The notes beneath the pieces were generated by a model. The model had not been told where the DNA came from. It saw only the letters and a list, made by a program, of their open reading frames with translations, and did no database searches. Shown here one piece after another: positions 21,226 through 32,530 of a DNA stretch of 64,000 nt. The stretch covers positions 6,839,001 through 6,903,000 of the forward strand of contig JAWHQI010000028.1 of NCBI GenBank assembly GCA_033032865.1, in the 5' to 3' direction. Position 1 is the stretch's first letter; every line of letters starts with the position of its first letter. Position numbers and translations under genes: made by a program. This DNA is from Dactylorhiza incarnata. Its lineage: Eukaryota; Streptophyta; Magnoliopsida; Asparagales; Orchidaceae.

Positions 21226-24200
21226 AGTATAAGCAGGAGTATAATAATGGGGTACAACAGTAAGTAAACAGTAAGTAAAGCAAATAAAGCAAAGCAGTAA
21301 GAACAGTAGCGACAAGTAATCAATCTCGTACCCTAACTTATATGAATGCCCATACAAACTTATAAGTTAGGATTTCCAGGAATTTTAACTCATCATATAA
21401 AAGAGCCCATACTAATTTATATGATGAGGATCTGCAAGTGCGTATGCTATGCTTATGCTATGAATGATTATGCAATGAACTCACACACACGACTCTGTGC
21501 ACACAGACCTTTGTAGTTCCCTCTATTTGATAAGAAGTCAACCTCTCGGGTACCAACCGCTGTGACACACGGTGGTAGCGGACCGGGATGTCCACTCCTA
21601 GGCGGGTATACACTCTACCAGGCCTAGACCGCACGTATGCCTCGACGCTAAACAACCGCGGAGCTCTGCGAACTCTTTGCTGGAGACCACTAGACTGTGA
21701 GCCAAGTGAGAGGTGTCTTCGGGGAACTGTCATCCCGACACGCAGCCAAGCTGGCCCCTTAGACCCCTTCACAGCCGCTAAGTCAACGTACCGCGGTCGG
21801 AGTGACGACCTGCCTAGTACCGAAGACCTGCCACATTTCTGAGAAAGTTACCGGGATAATCATCCCCCCCCCCCCGAGGTTCCCGTTAGTCTAACAAAGC
21901 ACCACAATCCTGCCACTCCCGCAACTGCGAGGAGATACATAAATCCAATCTTACCCTACTATGGCTACACTTGCCTACCTTAAATGTTATTGCAATTTAG
22001 GGTTAATCTTGGACTTCCCGAGGTACACCCGGTGAAGGGCTCTCTTCGGTACTATGGAACACGATGGGCTGAATCCCAAACTCCCTTTTACAAGATACTT
22101 ATTTAGATTGGTGGACGTGTTTCCTTACTTATTTCTCATGTTACCTCTTTGGTGATTTTAGGTTAGTCCTGGACTTCCCGCGGCCCACCCGGTGAAGGGT
22201 TCCCGGTGGTACTAGGGGACGCAATGGGCTGAATCTCAAATTTCCCCTTCACAAGACATTTAATTGGTTGGTGATTTATTGCTCCTTCTTTGTATTGCTC
22301 TTAAATAGGTAGTGAATTTGGACACTAGACCTTCTTGGCCCAATTGGGCCAAGTGCAGCTTTCCCTCTCTCTCCTGACTTAAACTTGACATGAATTTCTC
22401 AAGTGGTGACCCCTCATTGGTAGACATATTAATCATGAGCTCCTTATCACTACACATCATTCATCTTCCAAGTCCCATGGGTCTAGAGGGTCAGATTACA
22501 AAAATCCAGTTTTGCTAAAAGCAGACCACCTAAGGGTAATCCACCATCCCAAATGGAAAACCCTAACCACAGGTACTATGGTTCCACAAATTTTATCCAA
22601 GGTTCCTACTAACCTAGATAGAACATGGATCAATTTTCATAATTTTCCAACTTAGTTTAATATTTAATTATTTTTCTTGAATATTGTGACACACCCTAAA
22701 TTGTTCATGGAGTACTCTAAATTTTGGTCCAATGCCTACCAAATAATTATCCTGTATGTATACTGAATTCAAATGCATAACCACCAAGTATGTAGGATCA
22801 TAATTACTGTTTTGCCCCTGAATTAAATAATTGAAAGTAAATACAAAATCACCCAATTAATTAAATAAAAATCACAATTGCATTGTAAATTCCAGAAAAA
22901 TTCCCATAAGTTATAGTCATTGGTGTGATCATCATCTAAAAATTTCATAGAGTTTCAAGGTGATTTGCTCAAGCATTTGTATAAGTCATCAAAAGGGCAT
23001 AAATGGTAATTTCCTTATGAATACAAACTTTTTCACTATAAGTGTTCCAAGTAAAATTTCATATGCCACATATCATCATAAGTAACATTCCTATAGAGTT
23101 TGGGGGCCTTATGTATGGTTTTACTATACATCATAATTAAATTCCCAAAACCTAGGTTTTTCACAAAAATCATAAAATGGATAAATTCCTAAGTAAATGG
23201 CACCCCAAATAATTCCAATGCTTTAGAATATAAATGTCAATGTCTGGCCCAAATTTCAGAATTTATCAAGGACAAATGCCATTTAATATTAATTTATTTT
23301 CAAAAGTAGCATATGTGTAAATTCAACCAAGGAAGCATGGAAAAATCATCAAGGATCATAAGATTAAATCCAGAGGGTACTATTACTTCAATTGACATCA
23401 TTGTTCAATTTGGTAAGGTGAAGATAACCCTAAGTTCTTGATTTGACATGATCCATCAATTAGGCAAATTTCTCCATAAATCAAAATAAATACTAATTAA
23501 ATAGTAAAAATCTCATGATAATTATCCTAGCCCTATAACACTATTCTCTACCTAGGGATGAAGTTTGGTTGTCTAAATATATGTTTAGGTCCTAGTTGCT
23601 TCATCATTAAGGCCCAAAGGGCAATTAAGTAATTTTAGAGGTCTGGGCTAAGGTTTTTGGTCTCCATTGCTCCAATCACCCATTGATGATGAGCAAGACC
23701 CTACACAACCCCTAAGCCCCATTATCACTGGATTTGGATAAGCCCTTATGGCTAAACTCCAAAATCCACAAGCCACCAAGGCTAAGTGGTTTTCCAAACC
23801 TAGGGCATCAAAATGTCCCTTGGGGGTTCACCATTAAGATGAACTCCAAATGTCCTCAAATTTGGAACAGAGGCTACTCATATACATATCTACATGCCAC
23901 CAAAAATTTGGGGCCATTAGGGATGATTACACCCACTAATTATTCTTAGGTCAATTTTCTAAGTTATGATCAAAACTATAACAAAAATGCCCTAAACATA
24001 CAAATTTTTGGGCACAGGGTAGGCCTAGGGTGGGCACTGATGTGGCCAAAATTTCAACCCCATAGGCCCAACCATTCAAAAGATATTAAGGTTTTAGTGG
24101 GCTAACCCCACCTAGGACCAGCCCTAGGAAAAAGGCTCCTCTGGGGTCTACTTACCTCCAAATGCCAAAATCTTAGTCTCTAATGAAACTAGACATTTAG

Positions 24201-26611
24201 GGCTACAATAGTGTGTCTCACACTATTTTCATAATTTGGCCATTAAGGGCCTCAATTTGGCTCCTTAAGTTAAATAAATTTTCTGGCCCAACACACACAA
24301 ACCCTTAAGCCATCCTCACTCCAAAGAGGGTTCACCCACAAGGAGTGGTCCAATGGACCCAATATTTTTTAACAGTGTGTGGACTTAGCCTAAACTTCAC
24401 CCCACCCTAATTTGGGGGCCCCACAAGGGGGTTTGGCCACCTAATTATCACAAATTTAATTTTTTTTCAATGTTTGGACAAAACTATAGAAAAGTTTACC
24501 CCAAAAATTCTGATTTTTGGGCACAATGTAGGTCAGGGATAGTTACAATAGTGTTTAAAATTTCAGCCCTAAACTCCAAGCCAAATGAGAGTTATGGTTG
24601 TATTTGTGGCAAGTTATATTTTGTACCAGTCTCAGAAAAATGGCTCTATAGGAGTCAAATCAACTCCAAATGATTTGATCTAAGATTCAAATGAAAGTAG
24701 ACTTCCAGATCTACAAAATTTGTCTCACGACATTTTTTTGATTTATTGCTTTTAAGGGCCTTAAATTAAGCTACAAAAAGCTACAGAAACTGGCTAACAA
24801 CAACCCATGATACATTACTTAAGGCGCTGATTGCGCACGGATCTTAAAGCAGATCGGGCGGCGCTCCTTCATCGTCTTCCTCGAGCCAACGACGCAGATC
24901 AGCCTGCCCTGGAGCCGTTTCAAACTGGAATTCCCGGCCATCCTTCCATCTCCCTGGCCAGCCACCGCCCCCACCACCTCTGTTGAGGTGGTGCCGATCG
25001 ATTGGCGGTGGATTGGTCGACGGAGGAGGCGGTTTCCGGCGGTTCTACTAAGAAGACCAAATGGAGAATAACAGGGAAAATCTGAAATGAACTCGGCTCA
25101 ATTGAGCTCGAATTCGACTTCTAACAATCCTAGATGCTAGCACAGTCAGAGGGGGGGGGGGGGGGGGGGGGGGGGAGAAGCGAACCTGGAAACGAGATGG
25201 GCAGCGGGTATTCCGGCGGTTTGCCATCTCCTTCTCCGTCTCCGGCGAGCTCTCGTCAGCTAGCAATCCTCTACAGAATTCCTCAAACCAAAGCTCCTCT
25301 CCGACAGTAAAGGAGCTTCTGAAGCTCGTGGAGGGGTTTAAATAGGGAGAGGAGGCCAGCCTTGGAAGATTTGAAGCTGGAGCTCACGGGATTGCCACCT
25401 CAGCCGACATGGCTGCCTTTACCAGCTTTCCAGCTCCTCCTCAACACTCAACACCATCAGGGAAGAGCCCAAGGCTGATTGGGAGGAGAGAGAGGGAGAG
25501 GGGAAGGCTTTTCCTTTAACTTTTCACTTTTTGTCCCCTCCTTTAGCCCAAAGCCCTCTTGGGTTAGCTTGGGTTAGCCCAATCCTTCTTAGCCACACTC
25601 CACCAGGTCCTTATAAGTTCATTTTAATTAGTTAACTTAGGACTTAGGTCATTATAATGGGGAAAAATGGGTTAGGCCTCTCAAGTTGGGTTTACACCCA
25701 ATTGAGTTGACTTAGACTTGACCATTTGGGTTGACTGGTCCCCCATGTAGGTCATGGGTCCCATGTCACCACCTAATAGGGCTTGCCCCATGGTGGGGCC
25801 CTATTTGGCCCAATTTGATCCAAAGGTGTGAAATTACCCAAATGGCCCTTCCTTGGGACTTTGGCCACATTGAGGTGAATTGACCCTTCCATGATGGGGA
25901 TTTTGGGTCTCTTAGATCCCTAATGATATTTAGAGAGTAGGGGGAGGGTCAATTTGATCATTGGAAGGCTAATTGGCCCTCAATTGATTGATTTGGGTTT
26001 TTGCCCAAAAGTGCCCTAATTAGGGCATTGGCCCAATTAAGGGCAATTGGATACCCCATGATGGGGCTTTTGGGACCTTTATGTTCAAAATTATATTTAG
26101 AATATAGGTGTGAGATCAATTTGGTCATTGGGTGGCCAATTGGTCACTAGATGGTGGATTTGACCATTTTGCCCCTAGCCACACTTTGGCCCAATTGAGG
26201 AGTATGGGTCACCTCATGATGGGGCCTTTGGGTCTAATAGGGCTCTTTTAGTGCTAGGTGTATAAGGGGGAAGTCAATTTGGCCACTTGGGGGTCAATTG
26301 CCCCTTAATTGATTGGTTTGGTCCATGTTCACCTAAGGTGATTTTGGGCTAATCCTATGGAATTGAGCCCCACTAAGGGGTGATGTTCACCCCATCACCC
26401 TTCCTTAAGGTTTAGGGGACTAAGGGTGGTCTCATTTTGGGGAAATTGGTGTCCAATTGGCCCTCCTTAGTAGCTTGGGTCCTATTTGATTGGGTCTTTA
26501 GGTGTGCACTTAGCAAAATTCTCATCCTAAGGGGGTCCTTAAGGCCCCTCATCCCACCCTTTAAGGTCACCATCCACACACTAGGGGTCTAGTAGGATTG
26601 GGGATGTTACA
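21226..26611 (-). repeat. Element A 5' LTR, right part
   Basis: It continues 14118-14803 after D1, starting with the AGTAT duplication, and runs parallel to 1150-6547 to the terminus GATGTTACA. The uninterrupted LTR would be about 6.07 kb. Compared with the left LTR it has many substitutions and small indels, for example poly-G 25 against 18. Confidence 0.93.
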
Positions 26612-26616
26612 ATTAA
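26612..26616. repeat. Target site duplication ATTAA, right of element A
   Basis: Partner of 466-470. Confidence 0.9.
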
Positions 26617-27554
26617 TGGCCAATTTCGGCCAACTGAAATTTCATGAATACAACCACCTATGTGGCCGGCCATGGCTATTAAGCTTCTCCAAATTACTGA
26701 GGGGAGGATTATCAAGCCATGGGAGGTGAAGAGGGGAGGCCTTTGGCCTCCCAAGCCATGAATGGCCATTATTCCTCTCTTTCTCTCTCCTCCATTTTTG
26801 GGGAAAATGGGGTTTCTTTCTCCTAATCATCATTTACAGAAATTGGATGCCTCTTTGAGTAATTCTCAGTCTCCTAGGCAAATGGGCTACTTCAATTAGG
26901 CCTAGCCCAAGTGGATTGGGCTTGATTAGGTCAAATAGGTCATTTTGACCTAAATTTAGGGTGGAGTTGACTTTGGTTATTTTGACCATTTGGATTGACC
27001 CCAATGAGTGGGTAGTGACCCATTGGCCTCCCCTAAGGGTTAAGAAGGTCTAGGTAGGGTCAATTTGGCAAGGTGGAGGCCAATTGACCCACAATAAGGC
27101 AATTTGACCAAAACAGGGCTAGAGTTGACTTAGGTCAAATTGGCCAAATTAGTGGCCCCATATGTGGATTTTTAGTCCATTGGGTCCCTACTATCCTTAT
27201 AAGGGTAGGGGAAATGTCAATTTGGCATGGTGGAGGCCAATTGACCCTAAATTGGCTACTTTGACCAATTTGGGGTTAGGGTTGACTTTGGTAAATTTGG
27301 CCTCTTTGGTTGACCCCAATTGGTCCTTGGTGCCCTAAGGGACCCTTTAAATGGTTAGGTGTGCCATGGTGGGGTCAAAGGGTCAAGGTGAGGCCCTAAA
27401 GTCCAACTTTAAGCTTGGTAATTAGAAATTGCTATTTGCAGACCAAGGTGCTCTTCTCCTAAGTTCACATGGTCTTTTGTGCTTCCTAGAGTTTTGTCAT
27501 GACCTAGTTATGACAAAATCACTCTAGGGGTCTAGTTGTTTGGGTTATATTACA
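26617..27554 (-). mobile_element. Right fragment of the older host LTR
   Basis: It ends CTAGGGGTCTAGTTGTTTGG...ATTACA, parallel to the element A LTR end CTAGGGGTCTAGTA...GATGTTACA. It carries the same style of diverged GTCAATTTGGCA/GGAGGCCAATTGACCC units (near 27057 and 27217). It is thus a distant relative of the element A LTR, continuing 1-470. No gene. Confidence 0.65.
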
Positions 27555-27897
27555 ATGAACCCTTCCTGGGTGAGCCGCCCACAAGAGTCTCTTTCACAAA
27601 ATGAGTGGCTCGGCTCGCTCAACTCCCTGCAAAAAACCGACGAGGGCCTGGCCCGCTCGCCTTCCTGCGAGCGACCGGCGAGAGTGCGGCTCGCCCAGCA
27701 CCCTGGCTCGCTAGCCTTCTTACTCCTTTCGCCTTATGGTTTCTTTTTCTCTGCTCACCCCCTTGTGGACACCGGGGTGGTACACGATCCCCGCTCTTCG
27801 TGAGGCTATTTTAGGCTCGCGAAGAAACATCCAACCCCTAGTGTTCGCCGGCCCCTTGGTGACGTGGTGAGAATCTTTTGGTGGGACCCATGCCTAC

Positions 27898-27907
27898 TGC
27901 TATAAAT
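27898..27907 (+). promoter_or_regulatory. Possible TATA box of the 27.9-kb gene-like unit
   Basis: CTGCTATAAATACCC lies about 85 bases before the first ATG (27987) of the gene-like unit. Confidence 0.45.
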
Positions 27908-28381
27908 ACCCTTCCTTCAGGCTGGTGCATGAACATTTTCTTCCTTCCCTCTCACTCCTATCCCTGCTCTCCACTGTTCCCTGCAAGATGTCCAAGAAGG
28001 AGGAGATACTTGCTCTCCTCAAGGCCTCGCAGATGGTCCAGAAGGCTAAAGTTGCCGAGCTTGCCTCCTAGATCTCTCTACAACTTGCACCACCCCCACC
28101 TCAGGTTAAGAGGGCTAAGAACATCCGACGACCGTCCGAGGAGGATGAGTCATCTCCATTGTCTCCCTCTCCCTGCTACGAGCTCGCCTCGCAGGTTCTG
28201 CTAAAAGGACTCGATATCCCAAATAGTATTTTCATAACTCTATTTCCTTGCTCGCAGGACCCTCCCGCAAAGAGAAATATTATCAGGCCATCTCCAACGG
28301 GGTCTCGCCCCCCATCCCCCGGGATGACTGATCCCCCTGATGCGAGGACCACTGACCTGCGAGCCTCACCCTCGCGTCCTG

Positions 28382-28448
28382 GTAAGCCATTTATCTTATC
28401 CTCTCTCGCTCTTCTTTGATCGCTGACCCGCCTCATTTCATTTTGCAG
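28382..28448 (+). other. Candidate intron (67 bp) in the gene-like unit
   Basis: Starts GTAAGCC after CGTCCTG, is pyrimidine-rich, and ends CATTTTGCAG. Confidence 0.4.
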
Positions 28449-28711
28449 AGTCTCCTCTCGCGAACTCAGGGAGGCGAGTCCCCACTCTGGTGGGCTCGCC
28501 GACCCCACCGAAAATGAATATCATTACCCCCGGGTTCGGCACTCTGGCCAACGGAGCACGGGTGGCTCGCTTCTTGCTGAACCCCGGGTTGATGATGGGA
28601 CGACGCACCGCCCTGGCTTAGGAAAGTCCATCACCCCGTCCTTTACTGAGGCCTTCAAGCGCCAGCCGAGCTCATATCGCCCGCGACCTCGTACCATTCT
28701 CATTTCGCCAG

Positions 28712-28775
28712 GTTAAATAATTTCTGCCGATTATCTCTCTCACTGCTTCTTTTGCTGACTTTCTTTCATTCGCAG
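28712..28775 (+). other. Candidate intron (64 bp) in the gene-like unit
   Basis: Starts GTTAAATAAT after TCGCCAG, is pyrimidine-rich, and ends TTCATTCGCAG before GTGTTCC. Confidence 0.4.
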
Positions 28776-28827
28776 GTGTTCCTCCAACCCCGACTACCGA
28801 GTCAGAGCGCAGGGAGGTGGAGATGTG

Positions 28828-28847
28828 CCCCCCCCCCCCCCCCCCCC
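28828..28847. repeat. Poly-C run
   Basis: 20 consecutive C residues; a likely slippage site. Confidence 0.95.
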
Positions 28848-29106
28848 CTCGCCGAGCCAGGTCGCGGATTTCTTGGGGGACCCCGGCGTCCCAGAATAGA
28901 TGAAAAGGCGAGTGGCCGAGATATTTCAGAAGCACACCTTGATGCTGCGAGAGCTATACGACCAAGACCGGATGAACAGGGCCTCTTACGAGGAGAGGTT
29001 TGCCGCCATGGAGGATGCGAACGCCCGCGTCCTCGTTGAGGTACAGCAGGTCGCTCACTGCGAGGTCACCTCATCTTGGGTGCACCTCGTGCGAATCGAG
29101 GACTAA

Positions 29107-29849
29107 ATGCGGCTGATGCAGCGCAAGGTCCAGTCTGTCTGCGACTACCATTATCCGAGATTTCCTCCGCGCTCTGGTGTGCGAGCCCGCGGCTGCTGGA
29201 AATGGCACAATTACTGAACAGCTATATTTTATTGTAATTTGTTGCTTGCTTTCGCTACTATTTTCCCCCGCTTATGGAAGTTCTGAACAATTAGTGACTT
29301 TGTAATAAGGATATTTCTGCTCGCTCGCGAGCTTTCTTTCTTTCTTGCTTTGCATGATTTCTACCGTTATGTTGATTGTGCTCGCGCCTTACTTATTTTT
29401 CATTTGATATGCCTGGCTCACAGGATGTCGTCTCGCCCTTGCGACTTTTGCTTTCTTCTTTCTGCAGTTTTGGCTCGCCGGTGGCGATTCAGCGGACTTT
29501 GCCAGGACGCCAACCCGCTTGGAGCGGATAAGGCCCAAAGAAGCTGAAAATCACTGCGTGATTCCGCTCTCTGCACCCCCCCCCCCCACACCCGGCGCTT
29601 CGACTTCTTCCCGCCCTTTTCATTTCTATAAATAGCCGTCATCTTTTACTTTCTAACTACCGCATTAACTGTTCTCCATGTACAACCCCGATATTCGCCG
29701 AGCATACTCCCGAAGACTCATTGGAGCATCATGGTAGCATCGACCCATGCAGGAAGGGAGGTAGAGGCAAGGGGGACGAGCGGTGAGGGAGGAGGCCTCC
29801 CGCTTACCCAGCCTATATAGAGGAGCGAGAGGTGGAGGGACAGGTCCCC
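29107..29849. other. Spacer without recognisable gene
   Basis: AT-rich 3'-UTR-like sequence follows the gene-like unit (near 29220-29310). A TATA-like CTATAAATAG lies at 29628 and a TGTACAACCCC at 29679 could be an LTR start, but no second copy exists in the window to test this. No supported coding region. Confidence 0.4.
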
Positions 29850-30790
29850 CGCTCCCAGCTAGGGTGGCGAGCCCGGGCTGCCGCCCGGGGAGCTCGCCCC
29901 CGCTCCCAGCTAGGGGGGCGAGCCCGGGCTACCGCCCGGGGAGCTCGCCCCCGCTCCCAGCAAGGGGGGCGAGCCCGGGCCGCTGCCCGGGGAGCTCGCC
30001 CCCGCTCCCAGCAAGGGGGGGCGAGCCCGGGCTGCCGCCCGGGGAGCTCGCCCCCGCTCCCAGCTAGGGGGGCGAGCCCGGGCTGCCGCCCGGGGAGCTC
30101 GCCCCCGCTCCCAGCTAGGGGGGCGAGCCCTGGCTGCCGCCCGGGGAGCTCTCCCCCGCTCCCAGCAAGGGGGGCGAGCCCGGGCCGCTGCCCGGGGAGC
30201 TCGCCCCCGCTCCCAGCAAGGGGGGGCGAGCCCGGGCTGCAGCCCGGGGAGCTCGCCCCCGCTCCCAGCTAGGTGGGAGAGCCCGGGCTGCTGCCCGGGG
30301 AGCTCGCCCCCGCTCCCAGCAAGGGGGGGCGAGCCCGGGCTGCCGCCCGGGGAGCTCGCCCCCGCTCCCAGCTAGGGGGGCGAGCCCGGGCTGCCGCCCG
30401 GGGAGCTCGCCCCCGCTCCCAGCTAGGGGGGCGAGCCCGGGCTGCCGCCCGGGGAGCTCGCCCCCGCTCCCAGCAAGGGGGGCGAGCCCGGGCCGCTGCC
30501 CGGGGAGCTCGCCCCCGCTCCCAGCAAGGGGGGGCGAGCCCGGGCTGCTGCCCGGGGAGCTCGCCCCCGCTCCCAGCTAGGGGGGCGAGCCCGGGCTGCT
30601 GCCCGGGGAGCTCGCCCCCGCTCCCAGCTAGGGGGGCGAGCCTGGGCTGCCGCCCGGGGAGCTCGCCCCCGCTCCCATCAAGGGGGGCGAGCCCGGGCTG
30701 CTGCCCGGGGAGCTCGCCCCCGCTCCCAGCTAGGGGGGCGAGCCCGGGTTGCTGCCCGGGGGCTTGCCCCGGCTCCCATCCCGTAGGGGG
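29850..30790. repeat. GC-rich 51-52-bp tandem array, about 18 copies
   Basis: Each unit contains GCGAGCCCGGGC, a 4-5-base loop, GCCCGGGGAGCTCGC, then CCCCGCTCCCAGC(T/A)AGGGGG. The first two blocks are complementary, so each unit can form a strong hairpin. Unit length varies by one G. Long open frames on both strands (rich in Pro, Ala, Arg, Gly) follow from the 51-bp period and are not evidence of coding. It lies upstream of the TATA box at 30969, so it may sit in the U3 of element T. Confidence 0.9.
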
Positions 30791-30839
30791 GGCGAGCTCA
30801 GGAGAGCATTCGGTCTGCATTTAGCATCGTGCAACAACG

Positions 30840-30962
30840 GGTTTTGGCTATTCGCAGTCCAATTTTGGCTATTCGCAGTCCAGTGGTCTGCGTTTAGCTC
30901 TTCAGAACAGCGGGATTTGGCTATTTGCAGTCCAGTTTTGGCTATTCGCAGTCCAGATCCGA
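30840..30962 (+). promoter_or_regulatory. Four TTTGGCTATT(C/T)GCAGTCCA repeats upstream of a TATA box
   Basis: An 18-20-base motif occurs four times, as two close pairs, immediately upstream of CCTATAAATAGGA. The spacing and position suggest promoter-proximal elements of the element T LTR. Confidence 0.55.
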
Positions 30963-30968
30963 AAAACC

Positions 30969-30978
30969 TATAAATAGG
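30969..30978 (+). promoter_or_regulatory. TATA box of element T
   Basis: CTATAAATAG in a strong context, followed by a CT-rich stretch (31017-31052) typical of plant LTR transcription start regions and, 370 bp on, a gag-like ORF. Confidence 0.6.
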
Positions 30979-30999
30979 ACCAAGGGGGCACCATTTGGG

Positions 31000-31302
31000 G
31001 GGATCTGATTCTAGGCTAGCTCTCTCCCTCTCTCTCCCTCCCCAAGTCTCTCTAGGGGGGTGAGGAGAGCCTCCAGTGGTGCCCAAGCTTAGTAGTGGCT
31101 TGGGAGGGGAAGTTCCTGAGGGGCTTTCGGGTATGTGGCGGGACCTCCCCACTAAGCCCTTGGTCCAGTCCCTAGTTCCAACACTTTCAACCTAGAGCTC
31201 TCCCTTGGGAGGAGTAAGGATTGGTCGCCCCTCGGCTAGCTGAGGGCCCCGAACTCCACAGAGACTAAGTCTTGTTCGCAAATCTCGGTTTCAACACATG
31301 GT
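31000..31302 (+). repeat. Probable R-U5 part of the element T 5' LTR
   Basis: It lies between the TATA box and TTTCAACA, which is followed by TGGTGCGGTGAGC, the position and form of a primer-binding site. The tRNA is not identified and no second LTR is in the window, so the boundary is tentative. Confidence 0.4.
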
Positions 31303-31343
31303 GCGGTGAGCGTGGAGTCTGACCGATTCACGAAACTCTCGAG

Positions 31344-32261
31344 ATGAACTCCATGGACGGAGGTGGAGGAAGTTCCGACCCAGGTTATTCGCAACCCCCG
31401 GTGGCTGGAGTGACGTTGGAGATGTTTGAAAGCTTCAAGCGAGAGGTCCTGCAGACCTTGCAGATCGCCTTCGCCACGACGGCCGTAGGCAGAAGAGGAG
31501 ACGGTTCGGAGGTCCCGCCCCAGCAGGTGGAGGAGGGAACTCTCGGCCAGCAGTTCAGAAAGGAGATACCGGTGAGGGGGGAGTGGGGAGGTGCCATACC
31601 CCCACTCGCCCACCCTCAAGGGGGCGAGCTCAGGAGGGGGGCGCCCTCCCAGCTCGCCCCAGCCCCTCAAGGGGGCGAGCTCAGGAGGGGGGCGCCCTCC
31701 CAGCTCGCCCCAGCCCCTTAAGGGGGCGAGCTCAGGAGGAAGGCACCGTCCCAGCTCGCCCCGTCTCTTCCAGACCAGTCCCAAAAGGGGGCGAGCGGGG
31801 AGGCATCCGACCCCCACTCGCTCCACCCCAAAAGAAACCAAGTGGATGTTGATGGTCGAGACCACCTCGGGTGGAGGCTATCCAATAGCCCGGCGAGCGC
31901 AGAGGTCAACAATTCGACTCCGCGAGAGCAAGGAGGTAAGGACTTCAAAAGAAAAAGATCCAACCGCCTGAGGTGGAGGCCGGGACCAAACACACCCCCT
32001 CCACCACCTCAGCAAACCATGGAGATTGGTGGGGGTAGACGGAGGAGAATCAGAAAAGCAGGAAGAAGAAGGAAAGGAAGGGGTAGGGTGGAATCACCCT
32101 ACTGCGACTTCCACCAGGAGGAGGGTCACGCGACGTTCACTTACCCTGAGTTCTCAGAGATGAAGGATGCGAGGGGTCCAGGGCAACATCAACAACTACC
32201 GGAAGAAGTCAAGGAAGACCAAGACTGGGAGTGGGAGGCTCAGTTCGGCTTCCATACTTAA
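31344..32261 (+). pseudogene. Element T gag-like ORF with one nonsense codon
   Basis: The ORF begins MNSMDGGGGSSDPGYSQPP and an amphipathic VTLEMFESFKREVLQTL. It runs through 17-residue repeats (QGGELRRGAPSQLAPAP), then a basic region (RRRRIRKAGRRRKGRGR), and ends in YCDFHQEEGHATFTYPEF. That last segment resembles the degenerate zinc-knuckle block (YCxFHxxxGH) of Tat-type plant gag proteins. One frame is open for the whole length apart from TAA at 31719-31721, which reads CAA in the preceding repeat copies. The conserved capsid core is missing, so the protein is short for a gag. Non-autonomous element likely. Confidence 0.6.
31620..31772. repeat. 51-bp tandem repeat, three copies, inside the gag-like ORF
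   Basis: Units start GGGGCGAGCTCAGGAGG and contain GCGCCCTCCCAGCTCGCCCC. The third copy is diverged and holds the CAA to TAA change. The period keeps the reading frame. Confidence 0.85.
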
Positions 32262-32369
32262 GTTTCATTTTCTAGCCTTAAGTTCGTGTAATGCTATGTT
32301 CCGTTTCCATGTCTAGTTTTTCCAACATGTACTAGGATGGTTTAATATAATGAAAGTTTTTCAAAAATA
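32262..32369 (+). other. 3' UTR-like spacer after the gag-like ORF
   Basis: AT-rich, with TTAATATAATGAAAG near its end. No gene. Confidence 0.4.
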
Positions 32370-32530
32370 CTTAGCCCCGATGCTGGCCCGCTGACCAGGC
32401 TCCCACCTAGCTGGCAGGGCCGGGAACCGCTCGGGGCGAGCAAGAGAATGCTTAGCCTCGATGCTGGCCCGCTGACCAGGCTCCCATCAAGCTGGCAGGT
32501 CCGGGAACCGCTCGGGACAGGGAGGAAAAT
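32370..32530. repeat. Two 81-bp tandem repeats directly before the satellite
   Basis: Copies start CTTAGCC(C/T)CGATGCTGGC at 32370 and 32451 and contain TGACCAGGCTCCCA and CCGGGAACCGCTCGGG. The second copy ends where the 45-bp satellite begins (32531). Confidence 0.88.

Larger units (their letters stand above)
471..26611 (-). mobile_element. Element A: Ty3/gypsy chromovirus-like LTR retrotransposon, nested
   Basis: The order on the minus strand is LTR (14118-26611, interrupted), PBS, gag with a CCHC knuckle, protease, RT, RNase H, integrase with a chromodomain-like tail, LTR (471-6547). A 5-bp ATTAA duplication flanks it. The gag-PR-RT-RH-INT order places it in Ty3/gypsy. The C-terminal LRRKKVPLVKVLW...EEHTWEP...YPGLF segment is like that of Del/Tekay chromoviruses. 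Coding parts are broken by stop codons but are almost free of indels. LTR C and element D1 are inserted inside it. The two LTRs differ at many positions, so it is not a recent insertion. Confidence 0.93.
27987..29106 (+). pseudogene. Decayed intron-containing gene-like unit, function unknown
   Basis: An ATG opens MSKKEEILALLKASQMVQKA and is soon stopped (TAG near 28069). Downstream are segments that look like exons separated by short T-rich GT-AG gaps: 28382-28448 (GTAAGCC...TTTTGCAG) and 28712-28775 (GTTAAAT...TTCGCAG). The last open part, 28900-29106, encodes a charged helical stretch with EIFQKHTLMLRELYDQDRMN and ASYEERFAAMEDANARV, likely coiled coil. A 20-base poly-C tract (28828-28847) disrupts the frame. 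Coiled-coil ends of this kind occur in plant 'putative gypsy-type transposon' proteins, so this may be an accessory ORF of a Tat-like element. That link is a guess. Confidence 0.35.

Noticed and set aside
25048..25266. Short minus-strand ORF with a proline run in the element A LTR leader
   Set aside because: The proline run is only the poly-G tract read on the other strand. Its length differs between the two LTRs and the frame is not kept.
29783..30824. Pro/Ala/Arg-rich open frames in the GC-rich array
   Set aside because: Product of the 51-52-bp period and the absence of AT; open on both strands.
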